From Ignavibacteriales bacterium (lineage in GTDB: Bacteria > Bacteroidota > Ignavibacteria > Ignavibacteriales > Melioribacteraceae): 64,000 nucleotides of DNA. Where the stretch lies: contig JACKAB010000007.1 in NCBI GenBank assembly GCA_020635285.1, forward strand, positions 186,001 through 250,000, in the 5' to 3' direction. The position numbers were made by a program, and so were the translations under genes. Positions 57,756-64,000 of this stretch are shown here, piece by piece; position 1 is the first letter of the stretch; each line of letters begins with the position of its first letter. The notes beneath the pieces are model-generated. The model ran no database searches. It worked only from the letters and a program-made list of their open reading frames with translations, and was not told where the DNA came from.

Positions 57756-58229
57756 ATGTTCGGAAAAATATTTCAAATATTATTTTATGGTGCAATTCTT
57801 TTAGGTTTGGCAGCTTTAGTTGGCAGGTACGGATTTGGAGTATCATATATTCCCATGAAAATGCATTCAGAATATTCAACTGTATCTAACATAGCAATAG
57901 ACGGATATGATATGGTTGACTACTTTGCAAAAAAAGAAGCTGATAAAGGAATGCAAATATTTTTTACCAGCTGGAAAGAATTTAATTGGCTCTTTAATGA
58001 TGACGGTAATAAAAAACGATTTAAAGCCAGTCCTGAAAAATACGCTCCACAGTTTGGAGGTTATTGCAGTTATTTGGTAACTAAAAATATTGCTTATCCA
58101 CCAAATCCTAAAGTATGGCATATTTATAAAAAGAAACTTTACCTATTCAGTAACGAAGACCGAAAGCAATTATTTATTTCAGATATTGATAATAATATTG
58201 CCAATGCTTCTGAAAAATGGAAACTTTAG
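57756..58229 (+). CDS. YHS-domain protein
   Basis: 157 residues. N-terminal membrane helix (about 5-25), then a YHS-type domain (IAIDGYDMVDYFAKKEADKG, then FKASPEKYAPQFGGYCSYLV) with one Cys and conserved aromatic residues, ending YLFSNEDRKQLFISDIDNNI. Periplasm-facing, anchored. YHS domains occur in metal transporters and redox proteins; no partner here. Converges on the peptidase gene with a 1-nt gap. Confidence 0.85.
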   Translation: MFGKIFQILFYGAILLGLAALVGRYGFGVSYIPMKMHSEYSTVSNIAIDGYDMVDYFAKKEADKGMQIFFTSWKEFNWLFNDDGNKKRFKASPEKYAPQFGGYCSYLVTKNIAYPPNPKVWHIYKKKLYLFSNEDRKQLFISDIDNNIANASEKWKL

Positions 58230-58230
58230 T

Positions 58231-61200
58231 TTATCTTTCTGCCAATACTAATTTAACTTCCTCAACTTTTTCATTCCTCTCAACGGTTAGAGTTATCTCA
58301 TCGCCAGGTTGATGTTCTTTTAACATGTCAGAATATTCTTTCAAAGTCTTACATTCTTTTCCATTAACTTTTTTAATTATGTCTCCAATTTGTAATCCGG
58401 CATTAGCTCCGGGAGAATCTTCAGAAACCGCGGCTACTTTTACACCTTCACCTTGATAAGCAAAATCGGGCATTGTTCCAGTTGATACTTTTCTTCCTTC
58501 TTTTGGTTTTTCATTCTCTGATTCTTTTGTCTTTTTATTTTTATCTTTTGTGTTGTCACCCGTAAACTCCATTTTATCTTCTCTATCTGCCAAATAAACA
58601 AGAGTCTCTCTTCCAACCGTTGCCACTTTTACTAAACCGTCAAGATCAATTTTTTCAATTGTGTCAGTTGGTTTGTGGTAATCTTCATTTGGTCCGCTAA
58701 AAAATTGCACAGCAGGAATTCCTTCTTCTATAAAAGCAACTTGATCGCTGGCATCTAATTCTTGTGTAATAATTTCAGATGAAACACCTGTTGTGTATTC
58801 GGTTCCCATAAAAATAAATTTCCATTCGCGTGCAGTATTTCCGTTAAGTATTAATATTTTTTTCCCTTCTAATCTTCCGACCGTATCAAAATTTAGATTT
58901 GCAAATATTTTATCAGCAGGAAACGTTTTATGATTTTCAATAAAGTAACGTGATCCAACAAGACCAGCTTCTTCTCCGGTGAATGCAATAAAGATTATTG
59001 TCCTTGCCGGCTTTAAAGATTTCCCAAGAACTTCAGCAAGTTCCAATATAACAGATACTCCGCTTGCATTATCATCCGCACCATTATGAATTTTATTTTC
59101 ATTGCCTTTTCTAACATCGGGCCATCCAAGTCCAAGATGATCGTAATGAGCAGAAACTACAACCGCTTCTTTTAGGTTTGGATTTGTTCCGGGAATAATT
59201 CCAATAATATTTTTGAGATTTAAATTACCTTTTCCATGAAAAGCCTTTTCAAAAATCTGGAAATAAGTTCCATCATCGCTTCCGGGTTCTAACCCATATT
59301 CAATAAATTTTTCAGCAATATAATTTGCAGCACTGTCTAATTCAGAACTGCCTAATTCTCTTCCTTTCATTTTATCAGATGCGAGAAAGGTTATATGTTC
59401 CATCATTCTTTTTGATGAAAAAACGGGAGCTAGTTTTGCTAATGCTTCCCTTTGCTTAAACTCTGGTTCGGCTTTTTCTGATCTAGTGGATAATGATTTT
59501 ACTAACGGAGAATTAATAACTGCCCATTGACCTTTTGCAATATTTGTAGGCTCATCGCCCTCAAAACCCAAGTAACTATATTTACCGTAATGAGGAAGTT
59601 TTCTTACTAATCCATCAATGGCGTTTTTATTGGCTATGGATAGGTACAAAATTACATTGTTAAGATTATTAGGATTTTTAATAGAAGCAATAAAACTGTT
59701 ACCGGTATTAGGGAATGATTTTGAATCTAGTTTTATTGAGTCTTTTTGAATTTCGGAATTGAATTGTTTTAAAGAATTATTTACCAGTGATTGAAATTTG
59801 GTATTACCTAAAATCCAAATAGCTTTATCAGATGGAAGATTATCTATTTCATTTTCTGTCAGAATTTGAAACTTATCCTCACTCCCCTTAATCCATTGAT
59901 TTGCAAAATCTTCATAAAGTTGATAATCATTTTTGGACTTACTTGGCAAAACAATCAAACTGTTTTCTGAACCGTAAGCTGTTGTAAGTGCTGCAGGAAT
60001 TTCACGTGGGTCTAAATTTCTAAAAACATCAAACTGTGGATCGACTAAAATTTTTAGTGGTTCATTCTTAGTTGTGAATGAAAGTTTTGTTTCTTTATCA
60101 GTTAATTCAAAAACTTCAAGTTGAGTTTCTTTATTAGTTACAAACGCAACCGGAACATTTAATTTAAGCACATCTCCTTTTTGCGTTTGCTTTATAGTAA
60201 AGCTTATTTGGTAAGTATCTCCGAATTGCTCAACTTTAGCATTCTCTAAACTTAAAGTTGGCGCGCCGGTTTTTTCAATCCACTGTACAAAAACCACTTT
60301 AAATCTTTTCCAGTTACATCTTCAAATGCAATTCTTATATCATCAAAAGAAGCTTTTTTTAAATTTATTATTTCTATTAAAAACTTGAAGTGATTTTGTA
60401 AAATTTTCATCGCCGACCAAATTTCTTAACATATGAAATACCATTAAAGACTTTCCATAGCCAATTGCTTCCGAAGATCCGTCATGTCTGGATAAAAACT
60501 TACTCAGCGGAAAATCATTTCCATCATTTACAAAATCAGTAAATTTTTGCAAAGTAGATCTTCTGTATTCTCCGGCTTGTCCTCGTTGCTCTTTAATTAA
60601 ATGATCAGCCATATAAGCTGTTAAACCTTCGCACCAGTTACCTTTGTCAAAATCTATATAAACGCTATTCCCCACCAATTGTGAAGAAGTTCATGCGGAT
60701 AGGATGAATGCAGAATAAACGGAAAGCGAATGATTTTTTCGCCCAACAGAGTAAACGACGGCATTCCATAACCGGTTTCCCAAAAGTTTTCTACCAAAGC
60801 AAATTTTGAATAGGGAAAGGTCCAATTAACTGACGATACATTTCCAAGTACTGAGCGGTTGTCTCTAAATATTTATTTGCCAGAGATTCATCGGGAGTTC
60901 GTAAAAAAGCAAATGCATCAACGGAACCGGTTGAAAATTTATATTCGTTAAATTTTGCAGCTATTAAAAATACTTCTTCTTGCGGTGTTGATGAATCCCA
61001 AGTATCTGTATGTTTTCCATTTTCGGTTTTATCTTCTGTCCGTTTACCTTGACTAACAGTTTTCCAATCTTTTGGCAATTCGGTTGTTAAGTTAAAGCTC
61101 ACAAACTCGTCATTAATTGTTGGAACCCAGTAAGTTGAGCCGGCTAAATAAATTCCTAACTCGCTAATTATTCCGGGAGATTCACTAAACCCGCGTTGAT

Positions 61201-61608
61201 AATTTTCTTCACTTTGCTCTATTGGAGAATCAATTCTTCCTGAATATTTTACTGTAAATATTAAATCGGTATTATCTTTATAATCAGAAATAGAATACTT
61301 ATTTACTTTTGCTGAGTTATCGCTTTCCGCATTATCTCTATCCATCCCAATATCATTGACCGGAACGGATGTTTCAATTAAATTTATTTTAAATCACCAG
61401 AGAGTAATTGTAAGTCTAGATTTTCATGTAGACTAAAAATCAGATCATCAATCAGCAATTTTTCGCTAATTGTTATTTCATCAACAGCTTCTATGTAAGA
61501 TGTTTCCGGAGAAATTTTTACATTTAAATTATGATGAATATTGGCCTGTTGAGCAAATAAAGTAATCGCCCAAAACATAATTACTATAAATAATTCTATC
61601 TTTTTCAT
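58231..61608 (-). CDS. M1-M28-PDZ fusion peptidase, frameshifted in the M1 part
   Basis: About 1120 residues. Signal peptide from ATG 61608 (IMFWAITLFAQQ). M1-type N-terminal beta domain and catalytic HELLHNWWGNSVYIDFDKGN with the downstream Glu (CEGLTAYMAD), broken by slips near 61380, 60800, 60680 and 60345. The downstream part is open: M28 aminopeptidase (SAHYDHLGLG, HNGADDNASG, TGEEAGLVG, NFDTVG and EDYHKPTDT zinc ligands) and a C-terminal PDZ domain (AAVSEDSPGANAGLQIGDII). Two zinc peptidases in one exported chain. It lies 43 nt downstream of the M16 gene. Confidence 0.8.
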
Positions 61609-61651
61609 TTTTACATCCTTAAATATTTTTTGTGTCTGTTATTTCAAATAT

Positions 61652-64000
61652 TTATCTAACAATAATCTGCACAGGATTTTGAACCGATAAATATTTTGCA
61701 GCGACTTTGTTAATATCATCTTTAGTAATTTTTTTAGCTCATCCAATGATTTTGAATCATAAAAAATATCATTATTAAAATATTTTGAGTACCCCAAATA
61801 GTATGCCTGGTTAATACTGGAAAGTCTTCTGAACATCATTCTCCCCAAATACATATTTACAGACTTAGTAACTTCATCCTCGCTAATTGTGCCTAAGTAT
61901 TCTTTAGTAAAGAAATTTGAGAGCTGCGGAATAAGTTTATCAATATTTTCGGGTCGTGTTCCCATATTGATATTAAACATTGCTTTGTTATTTACAACAT
62001 CAATCCCGGCACTCATTCTGTAAGCCATACCTTGTTTTTCTCTAATGTCAAAAACTATTTTATCTGAAAAAAGCAAAGATAAAACTTGCAAAGCGGCTTC
62101 ATCATTTTTATCAATGTTTTTTTGATATCCATAATACAAATAAGATTGTTCGCCGCCGCCCTCTAGATTAATATTAATTGGCTGACTAATTTCTTTAAAC
62201 TCTTTTATAAAAGCTGGATTGGCTATTGTTCCTTCTGGTATTGGCTTTGTGAAGTTTGCAAAATACGAATTTATGCTTTCAGGTGTTTCTTTAGAAACCA
62301 CAGAAATAATCATATTGCTTGGTTGAAAATAAAATTTGGCAAACCCTATTAAATTTTCATAAGTAAGCGGTGTTTTTTATTTTCTTTATATTTTTCTTCT
62401 TCATAAACAATTTCATTTACTTTATTATCAAATAAAAGTTTTGCCATATTTCCATGTCCCATCATGGATGGCATTTTAGATTTTCCCGTTGCTGTCATAA
62501 ATTCATCTTCGGTCGGAATAAAAGAAATCATTTTCTCATTAAAAAAACTGATTGCCTCTTTAATGTTATCACCCAAACCTTCAACACGTATATAACCAAA
62601 TTCTGGACTTAAATAAATATTATCCATTGGAATAAATGGGTTGTCATTTACTGTAAACGAAAATCCATATTGCGAGTTTTGCTTTTTGGACTTCCGGCTG
62701 AATCATTCTATCACCAAAAATATCATGCAAAATTTTACCGGCATCTTTTCCATATTTTTCTTCATAAGCAGCTTTGTTTTTAATTAGGTAATGGATTGCT
62801 AATAGATCGCTTCCTTTACTTTCCTTAGCAATAACCGTAGCTCCACCATTTTTGTTCTCAAATAATTTCGGCAGCTGATTTTCTATAATATCATTTTCAC
62901 TGCTTAGTAAATTTGGATGTTGAACAATAATAAGCGGGTCTTTCGTAAGTGAAATTTGCGTAACTTCTTCGGCAGCAGCTCCATAACCTTTGCCTGAGTA
63001 AGATGCTAAGATTGCCTCCATACCATATTGAGCAAATAAATCGGCATTGTAAATACCAAACATATGAGGTTTTTCTGTGTTTTGTAAAAATGATGTTCTT
63101 GATTTAATTTCTTCAGACTTTATGCTCTCTGGAGATAAATGAAAATCAATAGAACCTAATATTGAAAAAAGGAATCCTTAATGCTATTAATATTGTTGTC
63201 TGAATTTAACGTAGCCGTAACTTGCAGAAAACTCTTTACTTTATATTCACGAGTTTTAAATTCAATTCCATCAATTACATTTTCAAAATATGAGTTGAGT
63301 TTATTTTTGATAGGTTCACTTTGGTTTTCCAAAACCAAATTTAATACATCATAGAATTCTAAATTTTTAGGTGTGGGCAATTCAAAAAATAATTGAAGCT
63401 GTGTATTGCTTCCTGAATAAAATCTGTGATAAACATTTTGTTCATTATCTAAACTTGGAACATCTTCAAAAGCTATGTTTAGCCCGGAAGTATTTGCCTC
63501 TTTTATAACACCGGGCTTTGCTTTACCATAAATATCTTTAATGTTATCTAACATTTCTTTAGAATTAAAACTCCCAATTACACTAATTATCATATTATTA
63601 GGCACGTAAAAATTTTTGTAAAAATCATAAACATCATCGCGGTTCATATTTTTAATTGTTTCGTAAGTGCCAAGTGTGGAAAGGGAAAGCGCGTGACCTT
63701 TATAAATTATTGGTAAAATATTTCTTTCAATTTGATCATTCGCGTTTCCAAAACTTTTAGCAATCTCTTCTAACACAATACCTTTTTCTTTCTCAAATTT
63801 GTCTTCCGGCATAACAGAATTGAAAAGCATTGCGGATTGTAATTTCATTCCCTCTAAAATATTTTCAGATGGAGTTACCATCATAAAATTTGTGTAATAC
63901 TCTGATGTATTTGCATTATTGTAACCACCAATTTTATCAGTCGCATCGTATAATTCTTTCTGAGTCATGGTTGTGGTGCCATTAAATAAAAGATGTTCAA
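61652..64000 (-). CDS. M16 (insulinase-type) peptidase, frameshifted, 5' end outside window
   Basis: Starts beyond the right edge; the first visible residues are EHLLFNGT, the end of the M16 HxxEH zinc motif, and a downstream LEEIAKS supplies the third ligand. Two M16-type halves follow (YRMSAGIDVVNNKAMFNINM marks the second). Slips near 63150, 62650, 62350 and 61730; after the last one the frame reads KKITKDDINKVAAKYLSVQN to a stop at 61652. Pitrilysin/processing-protease-type zinc enzymes of the periplasm. First in an operon with the M1-M28 gene. Confidence 0.8.

Noticed and set aside
1..64000. tRNA, rRNA, CRISPR arrays, integrases or insertion sequences
   Set aside because: Looked for clover-leaf ends, evenly spaced repeats with unique spacers and transposase motifs by eye; none seen. 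A covariance-model search would be decisive for RNAs.

Overview
The window is AT-rich bacterial DNA and most likely comes from the Ignavibacteria/Chlorobi side of the Bacteroidota-Chlorobi group. Five genes encode exported proteins ending in the type IX secretion (T9SS, Por) C-terminal sorting domain, with the NQNYPNPFNPTT signature followed by a KMLLLK-like tail. At least one promoter matches the Bacteroidota consensus TTG-N20-TAnnTTTG. An ECF sigma factor sits beside a Ser/Thr kinase with TPRs, which fits this lineage. I see no rRNA, tRNA, CRISPR array, transposase or prophage. About a third of the genes carry single-base frameshifts, mostly in A or T runs and densest at 40.9-45.4 kb. These look more like uncorrected sequencing indels than decay, so I give such genes as single loci.

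Layout. 1-8.1 kb: four minus-strand secreted surface proteins (SBBP-repeat protein, subtilisin, delta-60-repeat protein, HAF-repeat protein with a papain-like active site). Three of them have the same bipartite motif upstream. 8.4-13.6 kb: a signalling block (kinase-TPR protein, ECF sigma, FlgO-like/TPR protein). 13.7-23.7 kb: minus-strand envelope genes (lipoproteins, beta-barrel, DUF5683-like membrane protein, a 1354-residue Asp-box/PKD T9SS protein), headed by a clear promoter with helically phased TGAG repeats and followed upstream by a TPR-LuxR regulator. 23.9-29.8 kb: housekeeping and transport genes (AI-2E transporter, thioredoxin, BON-LysM protein, NmrA-like reductase, DUF456, pentapeptide protein, BtuF-like lipoprotein).

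29.9-45.7 kb is a plus-strand surface-polysaccharide locus: a GT2 polyprenyl-phosphate glycosyltransferase, an epimerase, two intact GT4s, a WecB/WbpI-type 2-epimerase, a YfhO-type membrane protein, a WlbA-type UDP-sugar dehydrogenase and a CBS/DUF21 protein. A second sub-operon follows: a winged-helix regulator with its own palindrome, a GT4, a methyltransferase, a Wzx flippase and a LamG lipoprotein. WlbA plus a WbpI-like epimerase suggests an N-acetylated amino-uronic sugar, but the matching aminotransferase and acetyltransferase are not in the window.

45.7-64 kb mixes an M14 carboxypeptidase with a T9SS domain, prfA, a GT2, miaA, a cNMP-GAF histidine kinase, an AlkA-like glycosylase, an ECF sigma/zinc-finger anti-sigma pair, a mazEF-type toxin-antitoxin with an operator-like inverted repeat, an AhpD-like protein, a dGTPase and a YHS-domain protein. 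It ends with a minus-strand peptidase operon: an M16 peptidase that runs off the window, followed by an M1-M28-PDZ fusion protein.
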